Shown in pieces: positions 1 to 9,719 of a stretch of DNA of 64,000 nt. Made by a program: the position numbers and the translations under genes. Numbering within the stretch: the stretch's first letter is position 1; every line of letters begins with the position of its first letter. This DNA is from Blautia wexlerae (lineage in GTDB: Bacteria > Bacillota > Clostridia > Lachnospirales > Lachnospiraceae), in NCBI RefSeq assembly GCF_013300825.1, contig NZ_JAAIMY010000012.1, forward strand, positions 34,624 to 98,623, written 5' to 3'. The notes beneath the pieces were generated by a model, which was not told the origin of the DNA, searched no databases, and worked only from the letters and a program-made list of their open reading frames with translations.

Positions 1-1
1 A

Positions 2-103
2 CCAAAAACAACACAGCAGACAACAATGGACAATGGGGAACTGACAAGTATGATTCATAAAGCATCCTGGAATGTAATCCGTCTTGTGAAGGAGAATAAA
101 TAA
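2..103 (+). CDS. 3' end of an unidentified gene
   Basis: The second forward frame is open from the window edge to a TAA at 101-103 and would give a C-terminus containing NGELTSMIHKASWNVIRL. An intrinsic terminator follows 40 bases later, which fits a gene ending here. The first frame is also open but stops at 58-60 and is Asn-rich. With about 34 residues visible, no family can be named and the frame choice is uncertain. Confidence 0.3.
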   Translation, partial: PKTTQQTTMDNGELTSMIHKASWNVIRLVKENK

Positions 104-144
104 AATATCCTGTCTGAATAATTCCGGAATATATAGCTGATTGT

Positions 145-187
145 AAAAGGGATTGCAGAGTTATGAAAACTCATGCAATCCCTTTTT
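145..187. terminator. bidirectional intrinsic terminator
   Basis: The arms AAAAGGGATTGCA and TGCAATCCCTTTT pair around an inner GAGTT/AACTC stem, with T-rich flanks on both strands. It lies between the incoming plus-strand gene and the end of the minus-strand regulator, so it can serve both. Confidence 0.8.
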
Positions 188-205
188 GATATCTCCGTCT
201 GACGA

Positions 206-1033
206 TTATTTGCTTAAATGTGGCTGAAGTGTCTGTATCGTATATTCATGCAATGCTTCTTTTTTGCTTCTGTCAATCTGCAGATAATGAGCATAAAGTA
301 CGTCCAGAACCAGCAGAATCGGAAACTGCGGGGAAATGATATTTCCATATTCCAGATGTTCCATACTTGCAAAGATCAGTGTCTCATCGCAGAATTCCTG
401 ATAGGATTTATCCTGTCTTGCAGTCATGAGAAGAGTGTAAGCGCCTATCTGATGAGCTGCTCTCAGGGAGGAAATGATATCTTCTGTCTGTCCACTGACG
501 CTGATTCCGATGACCAGACAGCTTTCATCAAGAATAACAGAGTTTACCTTCATAATGTGGCTGTCTGTAATTGCTTCGATATTCAGACCGATTCTCATAA
601 AGCGCAGTTTCATTTCCTGAGCCACAAGCCCGGAACTGCCTCTTCCATAGACATACACCCGTGGTTTGGAAACCAGAAGTCTGGTGATATGTGCAATCTG
701 GGCTTTATCCAGCAGGGCATTAGCCTTATTAAGAAGTTCCTGATAAGTATTAAATTCTGAAATCTCGAAGTTTGGAACGTTTTCCTCTGTTTCAGGGATA
801 AGACTCTGCTTATATTCATAAATAAATTCTCTGTATCCATGGAAACCACATTTCTGGGCAAAGCGTGAAAGAGACGCTTCTGATACATAGAGGATTCCGG
901 AGATATGTCTGGAAGAAAGATCTTCCTCTTCTGTATTATTCATAAAGAAATCTGCAATCGTTCTTTCCAGTGGTGTAAATGTATGATAATAAGATTCAAT
1001 TAATGGAATAATTTTCTGTTTGTTTAATGACAT
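206..1033 (-). CDS. RpiR/MurR-family regulator (HTH + SIS)
   Basis: A 275-residue protein with the RpiR layout: an N-terminal helix-turn-helix (about 1-80, with the family-like stretch ISGILYVSEASLSRFAQKCG) and a C-terminal SIS sugar-phosphate-binding domain (about 110-250, with YGRGSSGLVAQEM and ISVSGQTEDII). Such proteins sense phosphosugars and usually control adjacent sugar genes. It is divergent from nagB-nagA-nanE, so it probably regulates them, with an amino-sugar phosphate as the likely effector (inference). The start has AGGAAGG seven bases upstream on the minus strand. Confidence 0.9.
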   Translation of the reverse strand: MSLNKQKIIPLIESYYHTFTPLERTIADFFMNNTEEEDLSSRHISGILYVSEASLSRFAQKCGFHGYREFIYEYKQSLIPETEENVPNFEISEFNTYQELLNKANALLDKAQIAHITRLLVSKPRVYVYGRGSSGLVAQEMKLRFMRIGLNIEAITDSHIMKVNSVILDESCLVIGISVSGQTEDIISSLRAAHQIGAYTLLMTARQDKSYQEFCDETLIFASMEHLEYGNIISPQFPILLVLDVLYAHYLQIDRSKKEALHEYTIQTLQPHLSK

Positions 1034-1108
1034 GTAAAAGCCTTCCTTTTTATTTCTGCAAATAGGCTGTCCGGGTTAAAAGATATTTTGATTCAAAACC
1101 ACAATATC

Positions 1109-1137
1109 ACTATATCACGCTCTTTTGAGATTCTCAA
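1109..1137 (-). promoter_or_regulatory. promoter of the RpiR gene with overlapping palindrome
   Basis: On the minus strand TTGAGA (1132-1137) and TATAGT (1109-1114) are 17 bases apart. The -35 box is half of a perfect palindrome, TTGAGA-T-TCTCAA (1125-1137), a plausible autoregulatory operator. The rest of the 387-base gap (1034-1420) is AT-rich; I could not assign a convincing nagB promoter in it. Confidence 0.55.
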
Positions 1138-1420
1138 GAAAATATGTAAATAATTTCATATATCAGTAAAAACAAAGAAAGTAATTTCAAAAACAAAGAA
1201 AAATAGTTGGCCGGAAAGACCGGAAAAAATGAAGGCTGAAAGAAGATTCTAAACAAACCATATTTATTGAAAATAAATTCATTGCCAATTATAATGAATT
1301 TATATGATTCAGGTTCAGAATGTCTTTTATCACTGGCATTTTTTAAAAGGCGATTATCGGATGTGGATGTAGACAATAACAAATCTGTCAGAACGTGTTA
1401 TAATGAAAAGGAGAAAAAAT

Positions 1421-2164
1421 ATGATTATTTATGCAGGAAAAGACTACAATGACGTGAGCAGAAAAGCAGCTAATATTATGTCAGCTCAGATTATTATGAA
1501 ACCGGATGCAGTTCTTGGTCTGGCCACAGGTTCTACACCGGTGGGAATGTACAAACAGTTAATTGAATGGTATCAGAAAGGTGATCTGGACTTTTCTAAA
1601 GTTACTTCTGTAAATCTTGATGAGTACAAAGGACTATCCGGAGATAACGACCAGAGTTACCGCTATTTCATGAACACAAACCTGTTTGACCATGTAAATA
1701 TTAATAAAACAAGAACCTATGTGCCGAATGGACTGGAAGAAAACAGTGAAAAAGCATGTGCAGATTATAATGCGATCATCCGCAGTGTAGGCGGAGTAGA
1801 CATGCAGCTTCTGGGAATCGGTGGAAACGGACATATCGGATTCAATGAGCCGGGAGAAGCTTTTGAAAAAGAAACTCACTGCGTAAACCTTACAGAAAGT
1901 ACAATTAAAGCAAATGCAAGATTCTTTGCAAGTATGGATGAAGTTCCGAAACAGGCTTACACAATGGGAATCAAAAGTATTATGTCAGCCAGGAAAATTC
2001 TCCTGATCGCAACCGGAGAAGCAAAAGCGGATGCTCTTTACAAATCTTTATACGGACCAATTACTCCAAATGTACCGGCATCTATTCTGCAGCTCCATCC
2101 GGATGTAACTGTTGTGTCAGATGAAGATGCATTAAAACTGATTCGTGAAAAAGGTCTTTTATAA
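1421..2164 (+). CDS. nagB: glucosamine-6-phosphate deaminase
   Basis: A 247-residue cytosolic enzyme that converts glucosamine-6-phosphate to fructose-6-phosphate and ammonia. Family motifs visible are LATGSTPVGMY (phosphate binding), NLDEYKGL (catalytic Asp region) and GGNGHIGFNEPG (active-site His). I chose the ATG at 1421 because AAGGAG lies eight bases upstream; an in-frame ATG at 1403 overlaps that site. It leads a nagB-nagA-nanE group and sits opposite an RpiR regulator. Length and motifs are normal. Confidence 0.95.
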   Translation: MIIYAGKDYNDVSRKAANIMSAQIIMKPDAVLGLATGSTPVGMYKQLIEWYQKGDLDFSKVTSVNLDEYKGLSGDNDQSYRYFMNTNLFDHVNINKTRTYVPNGLEENSEKACADYNAIIRSVGGVDMQLLGIGGNGHIGFNEPGEAFEKETHCVNLTESTIKANARFFASMDEVPKQAYTMGIKSIMSARKILLIATGEAKADALYKSLYGPITPNVPASILQLHPDVTVVSDEDALKLIREKGLL

Positions 2165-2275
2165 TACTGGCTCTTGTGTGATAATAACAGTATCAGCGGA
2201 AAGAATTGCCTGACAGAGATAAAGTCAGGGAAGTACTTAATAATTCACTTCAGCGAGAAAAGAGGCAAAAAGAAG

Positions 2276-3379
2276 ATGATTATAAAGAATGGAAAAGTTT
2301 TTCAGGAAGATGGAAGCTATAAAACAGCAGATTTATACGTAGAGAATGGCTGGATTGTAGCATCTGAAGATGAAGTAACAGATAAAACAGAACTGGATGC
2401 AGCAGGTCTGAAAGTGCTGCCGGGACTGGTAGATATTCACAGCCACGGTGCAGTCAAACATGATTTTTCAGATGCGGATGTGAATGGACTGAAAATCATT
2501 CTTCAGTATGAAAAATCACAGGGAATCACTTCCTACTGCCCGACATCCATGACCCTTCCGAAAGAAGAACTGCTGAGAATTTTCCAGACAGCAAAAGATG
2601 TAGAACAGGACGAAACATGCGCAAGAATCGTTGGCATCAACATGGAGGGACCGTTCCTTGATCCGTCCAAAAAAGGAGCTCATGTGGAAGGATATATCCG
2701 CAAACCGGATATTGGATTTTTCAAAGAATGTAATAAGGCAGCAGGCGGACTGATCAAACTGGTAACTCTCGCTCCAAATATGGAAGGCTCAGAGGAATTT
2801 ATCAGGGAATTACATGACGAGGTAGTTATTTCCATCGGACATACAGCAGCAGATTATAACTGTGCAGCAGAAGCCATGAAACAGGGTGTCATTCATGTAA
2901 CTCATTTATATAATGCCATGAATCCGATGGGACACAGAGAACCGGGAGTGATCGGAGCAGCGGCAGATAATGAAAATTGTATGGTAGAACTGATCGGAGA
3001 CGGTATCCATATCCATCCGGTAACTGTACGCAATACTTTTCGTCTTTTCGGAGACAGCAGGGTCATTCTCATCAGTGACTCCATGATGGCAACTGGTATG
3101 GAGAATGGAATCTATGAACTGGGTGGTCAGGAAGTAACCATGAAGGATCGCAAGGCGACACTGGCAGACGGAACCATTGCTGGTTCAGCGACCTGTCTCT
3201 TCGGATGTATGAAGAGTGTTATTTCCATGGGAGTACCGGAAAGAGAGGCTATTCTTGCAGCAACTGCAAATCCGGCCAGAAGTATTGGGATTTATAATGA
3301 AGTAGGTTCTCTGACCCCCGGAAAACGGGCAGATATCATTCTGACAGATGAAGAACTGAATATTGTGAAGGTACTGTAA
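2276..3379 (+). CDS. nagA: N-acetylglucosamine-6-phosphate deacetylase
   Basis: A 367-residue amidohydrolase that removes acetate from GlcNAc-6-phosphate, feeding NagB. Metal-site and catalytic signatures are DIHSHGAVKHDF near residue 55, the Glu of NMEGPFL, the His residues of SIGHTAAD and THLYNAMNPMG, and the Asp of LISDSMMA. The reading frame is open further upstream to 2174, but MIIKNGKVF at 2276 matches family N-termini and follows AGAGG. It is 111 bases after nagB and is followed by two hairpins before nanE. Confidence 0.95.
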   Translation: MIIKNGKVFQEDGSYKTADLYVENGWIVASEDEVTDKTELDAAGLKVLPGLVDIHSHGAVKHDFSDADVNGLKIILQYEKSQGITSYCPTSMTLPKEELLRIFQTAKDVEQDETCARIVGINMEGPFLDPSKKGAHVEGYIRKPDIGFFKECNKAAGGLIKLVTLAPNMEGSEEFIRELHDEVVISIGHTAADYNCAAEAMKQGVIHVTHLYNAMNPMGHREPGVIGAAADNENCMVELIGDGIHIHPVTVRNTFRLFGDSRVILISDSMMATGMENGIYELGGQEVTMKDRKATLADGTIAGSATCLFGCMKSVISMGVPEREAILAATANPARSIGIYNEVGSLTPGKRADIILTDEELNIVKVL

Positions 3380-3389
3380 TTATATCAAT

Positions 3390-3415
3390 CCTCTCAAGTG
3401 CATTGTTTTAAGAGG
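3390..3415 (+). repeat. short hairpin repeat, copy 1
   Basis: CCTC and GAGG arms flank a spacer containing TGCATTGTTTTA. A close relative lies at 12896-12920 with the same arms and TGCATTATTTTA. It sits just after nagA and directly before a terminator. Confidence 0.5.
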
Positions 3416-3427
3416 AAAACCATAAGG

Positions 3428-3473
3428 CCACCCGCAGGGATTGCGAAGAGCAATAAGCTGTGGGTGGTTTTTT
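3428..3473 (+). terminator. intrinsic terminator between nagA and nanE
   Basis: CCACCCGCAG pairs with CTGTGGGTGG (one mismatch), with a nested ATTGC/GCAAT stem, followed by six T. It ends 17 bases before the nanE start, so nanE is expressed by read-through or attenuation, or the hairpin is regulatory. A structurally similar hairpin precedes the epimerase gene at 56924. Confidence 0.75.
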
Positions 3474-3490
3474 AAGGAGAATAAAAACTG

Positions 3491-4195
3491 ATGACAAAAA
3501 AAGAGTTTCTTGATGCGATTCATGGACAGATGATCATTTCCTGTCAGGCTGTAGAAGGCGAACCTTTATATGTAGAAGAGAAATCCATTATGTATTTAAT
3601 GGCACGTGCGGCGAAGCAGGCAGGGACACCGGCAATTCGTACCAGCAGTATCCGTGACGTGGTGGCGATTAAGGAGGAGACGGAACTTCCGGTTATCGGT
3701 CTGGTGAAGATTCAGTATCCTGGATATGAGGAATATATCACACCTACTATGAAAGAAGTTGATGACTTGACAGCAGCAGGTGCTGATGTTGTGGCACTGG
3801 ACTGCACACTTCGTAAACGTGGAGATGGCACAACTGTCAATGAGTTTATTGCTCAGATCAAAGAAAAATATCCGGATATTATACTGATGGCAGATATTTC
3901 CAATTACGAAGAAGGTATCAATGCATGGAAATGCGGTGTAGATATTGTGGGAACGACTATGAGCGGGTATACGGCTTATACAGTATCAGGAACTGATGAG
4001 CCGGATTATGAACTGATGGAAAGATTGGCGCGAGATACAGATATTCCTGTTATTGGAGAAGGGCGGATCCATTATCCGGAGCAGGCTGTAAGAGCATTGC
4101 AGACCGGAGTATGGGCGATCGTTGTAGGTGGGGCGATTACCCGCCCGCTGGAAATTGCATTGCGTTTTCAGAAGAAAATCAGAGAGAGCAGATAG
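3491..4195 (+). CDS. nanE: N-acetylmannosamine-6-phosphate 2-epimerase
   Basis: A 234-residue TIM-barrel enzyme that converts ManNAc-6-phosphate to GlcNAc-6-phosphate, the link from sialic acid breakdown to NagA. Family stretches include MIISCQAVEGEPLY at the N-terminus, VALDCTLRKRGDG, LMADISNYEEG and the C-terminal phosphate-binding GEGRIHYPEQA and VVGGAITRP. AAGGAG precedes the ATG. No sialate lyase or ManNAc kinase is in the window, so the upstream part of that pathway must be elsewhere. Confidence 0.93.
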   Translation: MTKKEFLDAIHGQMIISCQAVEGEPLYVEEKSIMYLMARAAKQAGTPAIRTSSIRDVVAIKEETELPVIGLVKIQYPGYEEYITPTMKEVDDLTAAGADVVALDCTLRKRGDGTTVNEFIAQIKEKYPDIILMADISNYEEGINAWKCGVDIVGTTMSGYTAYTVSGTDEPDYELMERLARDTDIPVIGEGRIHYPEQAVRALQTGVWAIVVGGAITRPLEIALRFQKKIRESR

Positions 4196-4368
4196 CAATT
4201 CTATAAAATAATGCAATCAGGACAGTTCAGACGAGCAAATTTTACAGGGACTATCTGATATTCCCAAAACAGGAGTTTGTATTTGAGAATCCGGTCCGGA
4301 TGCTGCACTTCTTGTCAATTATACCGGTGTATGATATATTTGAAAAAAACCGAAAGGATAAAATACAA

Positions 4369-5097
4369 ATGAAATTAGTGATCGTACGACACGGAGATCC
4401 GGATTATTCCATTGATTCTCTGACCGAAAAAGGATGGAAAGAAGCAGAATATCTTTCAGAAAGACTGTCGAAACTTGAGGTAAAAGACTTTTATGTTTCT
4501 CCTCTTGGAAGAGCAAAAGATACCGCCTCTTTTACTCTGAAAAAGATGAACAGGACAGCAACAGAATGTGACTGGTTACAGGAATTTAATGTTCTCATTG
4601 ACCGGCCGGATATCACAGACAGAAAGAAAATTCTATGGGACTGGCTTCCGCAGGACTGGACACAGGACGAGAGATTTTATCAGTATGATCACTGGTTTGA
4701 AAACGAAAGACTACAGAAAGCAGATGCCAAAGGCTATTATGATTATGTAACAGGAAAATTTGATCAGCTTCTGGCTGAGCATGGATATGTCCGTGAAGGA
4801 CATTATTACAGGGTTACAAAAGCGAATGATGACACACTGGTATTCTTCTGCCATTTCGGACTGGAATGTGTTCTTCTCAGTCATCTGATGAGTGTATCTC
4901 CTATGGTGTTCTGGCATGGACTGTGTGCAGCACCAAGCTCTGTGACAACCGTAAACACAGAAGAGAGACGGGAAGGAATCGCCAGTTTCCGGGTCAGTGC
5001 ATTTGGGGATATTTCCCATTTATATGTGCATGGTGAACCACCTGCATTTGCAGCGAGATTCTGTGAGATGTACAGTAATGAGGATGAACGTCACTAA
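4369..5097 (+). CDS. histidine phosphatase family protein
   Basis: A 242-residue protein of the phosphoglycerate-mutase-like histidine phosphatase superfamily. The catalytic motif RHGDPDYS lies at about residues 8-15, the second Arg is in PLGRAKDTA, and a later His lies in VFFCHFG. Substrate cannot be read from sequence. The ATG at 4369 is preferred over an in-frame start at 4300 because MKLVIVRHG is the family N-terminus and AAAGGA lies upstream. It starts a same-strand run with the esterase and acyltransferase-like genes downstream. Confidence 0.85.
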   Translation: MKLVIVRHGDPDYSIDSLTEKGWKEAEYLSERLSKLEVKDFYVSPLGRAKDTASFTLKKMNRTATECDWLQEFNVLIDRPDITDRKKILWDWLPQDWTQDERFYQYDHWFENERLQKADAKGYYDYVTGKFDQLLAEHGYVREGHYYRVTKANDDTLVFFCHFGLECVLLSHLMSVSPMVFWHGLCAAPSSVTTVNTEERREGIASFRVSAFGDISHLYVHGEPPAFAARFCEMYSNEDERH

Positions 5098-5138
5098 GCG
5101 AATAAATATCTACATAGTCAGAAAGGAAACAGGAAATA

Positions 5139-6089
5139 TTGATATCAAAGACAATGAAAACAATTCTGCATACACTGTCGCATGGAAATATAGAAGTGGA
5201 TTCGTCCAGAAAACTGGCAGATCTGAAACAACTGGATGCTATGCGGATTTTTGTAAAAAAGCTGGATGCGAAGGTCTATAACGGAGATCATGTAGTGCCG
5301 ATCCGATTATATTTTCCGACAGAAGAAGCAATGCAGGCAGGGATTGTAGAGGGAAACACATTTCCAATCCTGCTGTTCTTCCACGGTGGTGGATGGGCAA
5401 CTGAAAGTGTGGAAAATTATGACCGGGTTTGCTCCAGAATGGCACAGGCAACAGCACATATTGTAGTTTCTGTAGAGTACAGACTTGCTCCGGAGCATAA
5501 ATTTCCGGTTCCTCTGGAAGATTGTTATGCTGCCGCAAAAGCACTCTATTCAAATGAGTTGATCTTAAACACAGATCCTGAGAAAATCACGATTGCAGGT
5601 GACAGTGCGGGAGGAAACCTGACAGCAGCCGTGTGCCTGATGGCAAGAGACAGAGGCGATTTTACACCAAAGCGCCAGATACTCATTTATCCGGCACTTG
5701 GAAACTGTTATACAGAAGAATCTCCTTATCCATCCGTACATGAAAATGGAAGTGATTGTATTCTGACAGCAGTAAAAATGGAAGATTATCTCACCTTATA
5801 TCAGAGAACTAAAGAGGACAGGCAGAACCCATATTTCGCTCCGATTCTGGAAAAAAATTTGAGAAATCTGCCGGAAACTCTGGTTCTCACAGCAGAATAT
5901 GACCCTCTTCGGGATGAAGGAGAAGCATATGCAAAAAAACTGGAAGAAGCAGGAAATCATGTGGAACTTCACAGAATCCATGGTGCATTTCATGGCTTTT
6001 TTGCACTGGGAATCAAGTTTCTGCATGTGCAGGAGAGCTTTGAATACATCAACGGATTTTTGAATAAGAGTTATGAGAAGATACTCTGA
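5139..6089 (+). CDS. alpha/beta hydrolase, HSL-type esterase
   Basis: A cytosolic esterase of about 316 residues with the hormone-sensitive-lipase oxyanion motif HGGGW, the nucleophile elbow GDSAGG, a catalytic Asp in EYDPLRDEG and the His of HGAFHGF. It should hydrolyse small acyl esters. The start is either TTG at 5139, which has AGGAAACAGG upstream, or ATG at 5154. It lies 42 bases after the phosphatase and 58 bases before the acyltransferase-like gene, so the three may be cotranscribed. Confidence 0.85.
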   Translation: MISKTMKTILHTLSHGNIEVDSSRKLADLKQLDAMRIFVKKLDAKVYNGDHVVPIRLYFPTEEAMQAGIVEGNTFPILLFFHGGGWATESVENYDRVCSRMAQATAHIVVSVEYRLAPEHKFPVPLEDCYAAAKALYSNELILNTDPEKITIAGDSAGGNLTAAVCLMARDRGDFTPKRQILIYPALGNCYTEESPYPSVHENGSDCILTAVKMEDYLTLYQRTKEDRQNPYFAPILEKNLRNLPETLVLTAEYDPLRDEGEAYAKKLEEAGNHVELHRIHGAFHGFFALGIKFLHVQESFEYINGFLNKSYEKIL

Positions 6090-6147
6090 ACCAGCGTGTC
6101 AATATCTGGCACACCCTTGGTGAGATAAAGAAGAAAGCAGGAAAACT

Positions 6148-7968
6148 ATGGATACAGGATATTCAAAATGGAGAAAACTGGATAATGCAGCGTTAGCATT
6201 TCCATTGGTGTCAGGAAAGAATGATACCAGAGTATTTCGATTTTACTGTCAGCTAAAAGAAATGGTTAACGGAGAACTGCTTCAGACTGCGCTGGATCAG
6301 ACAATGGAGAAATATCCACTGTTTCAGGCTGTTCTGAGAAAAGGATTATTCTGGTTTTATCTGGAACACCGGGATATCAGGGCAACAGTGAAGCAGGAAA
6401 CGGAACCGCCATGCAGCCGCCTGTATATCCCGGACAAAAAGTCGCTGCTGTTTCAGGTTACTTATTATAAAAACAGGATTAATTTTGAAGTGTTTCATGC
6501 GCTGACAGATGGAACAGGAGCTATGCATTTTTTGCAGGAACTGGTGCAGGAATATCTGATTCTTGCACATCCTCTGGCAGATCTGCCACGGATCGAGAAG
6601 GAAGCAGAAATTACTCATGGAGATAAGGAAGAGGATAGTTTTTCACAGTACTATTCTTCAGATATTCCCAAAGATAAAGAGAAGAAAAAGGCAGCAGTAA
6701 AGCTGAAAGGTGAGAAGCTGGTTCATTCCGACATGCACATTACAGAAGTGATTCTTTCTGTAAAGGATATTCATCAGAAGGCCCGCTCCTATGGAGTATC
6801 TATTACCGTATTGCTGGCGGCCATGATGCTGTGTTCCATTCGCAGGGAAGTACCAAAAAATCAGCAGAAGCGTCCAATCTCATTGATGATACCAGTGAAT
6901 CTGAGAAATTATTTTCCGTCTCAGTCTATGGCAAATTTCTTTGGATGGATTGAAGTTGGATATACATTTTCAGATACAACAACTTTTCAGGATGTGGTAG
7001 ATGAAGTAAAAAGACAGTTTGAGAATGAACTGGTAAAAGAGAAAATCGCCATGCATATGAATGGGTACGTGCGGATTGAGAAGAATCCTTTTGTGCGGGT
7101 AGTTCCGTTGGAAATCAAGAGATATTTCATGAGGATTGGAGCCAGCCTTGGCAGCAGAAGCGTTACTGCTGTTTATTCTAATATTGGAATTATCCGGCTG
7201 CCGGAAGAATACAAAGAATATATTCAGCATTTTGGGATTTTTGCCTGTACTAATACTCTTCAGATGTGTTCCTGTTCTTATGGAGATGAAATGGTTCTTG
7301 GACTCACATCAAAGCTATCGGATGACAGCATTCAGAGAAATTTTCGAAAAATACTCAGTGAGGAAGAGGTTTCCCACAGGGAGTTGAAGAATGAATTTCC
7401 GGGATATGGGGAAAAACACAGGCTCGAAAAGAAAGAAAATCAGAAGGTTATCCAGACCTTTAGTTTTTTGTGCCTGGCAATAGCAGTAATCTGTGGAATG
7501 GCTAATTTTATGATGGCGGGTGTGCTGAACTGGTTCTGGTTTGCAGGTGCAGGATGTGCCTGCGCATGGCTGGTTGTCATGGTAGCATATTATAAACGAA
7601 GAAATATTCTGAAGAACGAAATGTGGCAGCTTTTGCTTATATCAGTAATTGCGGTTTTGTGGGACAGGTTTACCGGATGGAAGGGCTGGTCTGTGGATTT
7701 TGTATTTCCCTTTGGAGTGCTGGCAGTGCAGTTTTCCGTTCCTGTGATCGCAAAAATAAACAGGCTGGAACGGGAAGAGTATCTGTTTTATCTTGTTCAG
7801 GCCGGAATTGTAGGACTGGTTCCAATGATACTGGTATGGATCGGAATTGTAAAATTTACCATTCCGTCAGTAATCTGTGCAGGTATCAGTTTCCTGACAC
7901 TGGCAGCACTGTTTATCTTCTGCCAGAAGGATACGCTGAGGGAGTTTCATAAAAAGCTGAGGATGTAA
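6148..7968 (+). CDS. condensation-like acyltransferase with membrane tail
   Basis: A 606-residue protein with two parts. Residues 1 to about 420 resemble the alcohol acetyltransferase/condensation fold, with the HxxxDG-type motif HALTDGTGA near residue 121. Residues from about 430 to 590 hold roughly six hydrophobic segments, and the end is basic. This matches my recollection of a Firmicutes family carrying a DUF6320-type tail next to alpha/beta hydrolases. A role in acylating or deacylating an envelope lipid with the neighbouring esterase is inference. Confidence 0.65.
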   Translation: MDTGYSKWRKLDNAALAFPLVSGKNDTRVFRFYCQLKEMVNGELLQTALDQTMEKYPLFQAVLRKGLFWFYLEHRDIRATVKQETEPPCSRLYIPDKKSLLFQVTYYKNRINFEVFHALTDGTGAMHFLQELVQEYLILAHPLADLPRIEKEAEITHGDKEEDSFSQYYSSDIPKDKEKKKAAVKLKGEKLVHSDMHITEVILSVKDIHQKARSYGVSITVLLAAMMLCSIRREVPKNQQKRPISLMIPVNLRNYFPSQSMANFFGWIEVGYTFSDTTTFQDVVDEVKRQFENELVKEKIAMHMNGYVRIEKNPFVRVVPLEIKRYFMRIGASLGSRSVTAVYSNIGIIRLPEEYKEYIQHFGIFACTNTLQMCSCSYGDEMVLGLTSKLSDDSIQRNFRKILSEEEVSHRELKNEFPGYGEKHRLEKKENQKVIQTFSFLCLAIAVICGMANFMMAGVLNWFWFAGAGCACAWLVVMVAYYKRRNILKNEMWQLLLISVIAVLWDRFTGWKGWSVDFVFPFGVLAVQFSVPVIAKINRLEREEYLFYLVQAGIVGLVPMILVWIGIVKFTIPSVICAGISFLTLAALFIFCQKDTLREFHKKLRM

Positions 7969-7990
7969 GGATATAATCATTATACAGATT

Positions 7991-8026
7991 AGAGGGAGAT
8001 GCATAGCATGCATCTCCCTCTTTAAA
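7991..8026. terminator. bidirectional terminator
   Basis: A perfect 14-bp stem (AGAGGGAGATGCAT with ATGCATCTCCCTCT, loop AGC) lies between the convergent acyltransferase and thiC genes. Short T runs follow on the plus strand. Confidence 0.85.
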
Positions 8027-8045
8027 ATCCGGCTTTTTAAAAGCA

Positions 8046-9377
8046 TCATTCATCAAAAATAGTAACGATCTCTCCGTCCAGAATACGGTTTGTATTTTTA
8101 ACAGCGCAGAAATTACCGCACATACTGCAGGTGTCTTCCTTCTCAGGTTTGGCTTCTGCACGATAACGTCTTGCCTTCTCCGGATCCATGCTGAGTTTGA
8201 ACATTTCTTCCCAGTCAAGGCGTTTTCTCGCTTCGCTCATCTTGTAATCCCAGTCAGCAGCACCAGGAACGCCCTTTGCAATATCAGCAGCATGGGCAGC
8301 AATCTTGGCAGCGATAATTCCTTCTTTTACGTCAGCAGCATTTGGCAGACGAAGATGTTCTGCAGGTGTTACATAGCAGAGGAAAGCAGCACCTGAATAA
8401 GCTGCGATCGCACCGCCGATTGCAGAGGTGATATGATCATATCCCGGAGCAACATCTGTTACAAGCGGTCCAAGTACATAGAAAGGAGCGCCGTGGCACA
8501 GTGTTTTCTGGATTTCCATATTGGCTGCAATCTGGTTCAGCGGCATATGGCCAGGTCCTTCGATCATAACCTGAACATCCTTCTCCCATGCACGTTTGGT
8601 AAGCTCGCCGAGAGTGATCAGTTCTTCAATCTGCGCAGTATCTGTCGCGTCTGCAATACATCCCGGGCGACATGCATCCCCCAGACTTAAGGTGATATCA
8701 TACTCTCTGCAGATATCCAGAATCTCATCAAAATGTTCATAGAACGGATTCTCTTTTCCTGTCATTTCCATCCATGCAAACATAATTGAACCACCTCTGG
8801 AAACGATATTCATGAGGCGTTTATTCTGTTTGAAACGTGCTGCAGTTGCACGGTTCATACCGCAGTGGATAGTCATGAAATCCACACCGTCTTCTGCATG
8901 CATACGAACAATATCGATCCATTCTTCAGAAGTGATTTTGCCAAGTGCTTTGTGATAATATACAACTGCATCATAGATCGGAACAGTACCGATCATTGCC
9001 GGACATTCGGAAGTAAGCTTGCGGCGGAAACTTCTGGTATCTCCGTAAGAACTGAGATCCATGATGGCTTCTGCGCCCATTTCTACTGCAGAACGTACTT
9101 TTTCATATTCCATGTCAACGTCTTTCCAGTCTCTGGAAACACCTAAATTTACATTGATCTTGGTGGTCAGCTTTGCGCCTACACCGCTTGGACTGATGCA
9201 TTTGTGATTCTTGTTACAGGGAATGATTACCTGTCCTTTTGCAATCAGTTCTCTTAATTCTTCCACGTCAAAATGCTCTTTTTCTGCTACGATTTCCATC
9301 TGTGGTGTGATGATTCCCTGACGTGCTGCGTCCATCTGTGTTGTGTACTGTGTCATTTTTTCCTCCTTGCCCTGCAC
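8046..9377 (-). CDS. thiC: phosphomethylpyrimidine synthase
   Basis: A 443-residue radical-SAM enzyme that turns aminoimidazole ribotide into hydroxymethylpyrimidine phosphate for thiamine synthesis. The C-terminal cluster motif CSMCGNFC (Cys-x2-Cys-x4-Cys) is intact, and the core shows [13 protein letters not shown] and [11 protein letters not shown]. The start follows AAGGAGG. No other thiamine gene is adjacent. It is controlled by the TPP riboswitch and terminator upstream at 9566-9710. Confidence 0.96.
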   Translation of the reverse strand: MQGKEEKMTQYTTQMDAARQGIITPQMEIVAEKEHFDVEELRELIAKGQVIIPCNKNHKCISPSGVGAKLTTKINVNLGVSRDWKDVDMEYEKVRSAVEMGAEAIMDLSSYGDTRSFRRKLTSECPAMIGTVPIYDAVVYYHKALGKITSEEWIDIVRMHAEDGVDFMTIHCGMNRATAARFKQNKRLMNIVSRGGSIMFAWMEMTGKENPFYEHFDEILDICREYDITLSLGDACRPGCIADATDTAQIEELITLGELTKRAWEKDVQVMIEGPGHMPLNQIAANMEIQKTLCHGAPFYVLGPLVTDVAPGYDHITSAIGGAIAAYSGAAFLCYVTPAEHLRLPNAADVKEGIIAAKIAAHAADIAKGVPGAADWDYKMSEARKRLDWEEMFKLSMDPEKARRYRAEAKPEKEDTCSMCGNFCAVKNTNRILDGEIVTIFDE

Positions 9378-9565
9378 TGCGGGCGTTCGATGTTACTGCG
9401 AATAAAATGAACTGCGCCTCCTGCATATAGCAGGGACTTGCACCTGCGCATATTCGTAAGTTTTTTAGTAAACTACTGAAGTGACAGAGAGTGGTGCCCC
9501 CGGTCTGTCGTGTTTGTCTGGTTATAATTAAAACAGGGGAGATGATATGATATGTCTGCTTATAA

Positions 9566-9603
9566 AAAGGAAAAACTGCAATACGCCAACAAGCATATTG
9601 CAG
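9566..9603 (-). terminator. riboswitch-controlled terminator
   Basis: Read on the minus strand, CTGCAATATGC pairs with GCGTATTGCAG (one G-U), followed by a T-rich run. It sits between the TPP aptamer and thiC, the standard place for the expression platform. Confidence 0.8.
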
Positions 9604-9620
9604 TCCGGAAGAACTATAAC

Positions 9621-9710
9621 TTTCCCTACGTTGGCATTATCCAAATCAGGTAATGGGTTAAAGCAATACAGCTTACTCTCAGCCTGTTTACACAAGCACC
9701 CCTTGTCTCA
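9621..9710 (-). ncRNA. TPP (thiamine pyrophosphate) riboswitch
   Basis: On the minus strand the aptamer shows conserved TPP box elements in order: GGGGTGCTTG, GGCTGAGAG, ACCCATTACCTGA, and TGGATAATGCCAACGTAGGG. It is followed by a terminator and then by thiC. Binding of TPP is expected to favour termination. Confidence 0.95.
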
Positions 9711-9719
9711 ATTACAACT

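Noticed and set aside
1399..1404. TATAAT directly before nagB
   Set aside because: Transcription from it would start inside or after the ribosome binding site at 1408-1413, and no -35 box lies at 16-18 bases.
2174..2275. Upstream extension of nagA
   Set aside because: The extra 34 residues do not resemble any amidohydrolase N-terminus, and a ribosome site sits before the ATG at 2276.
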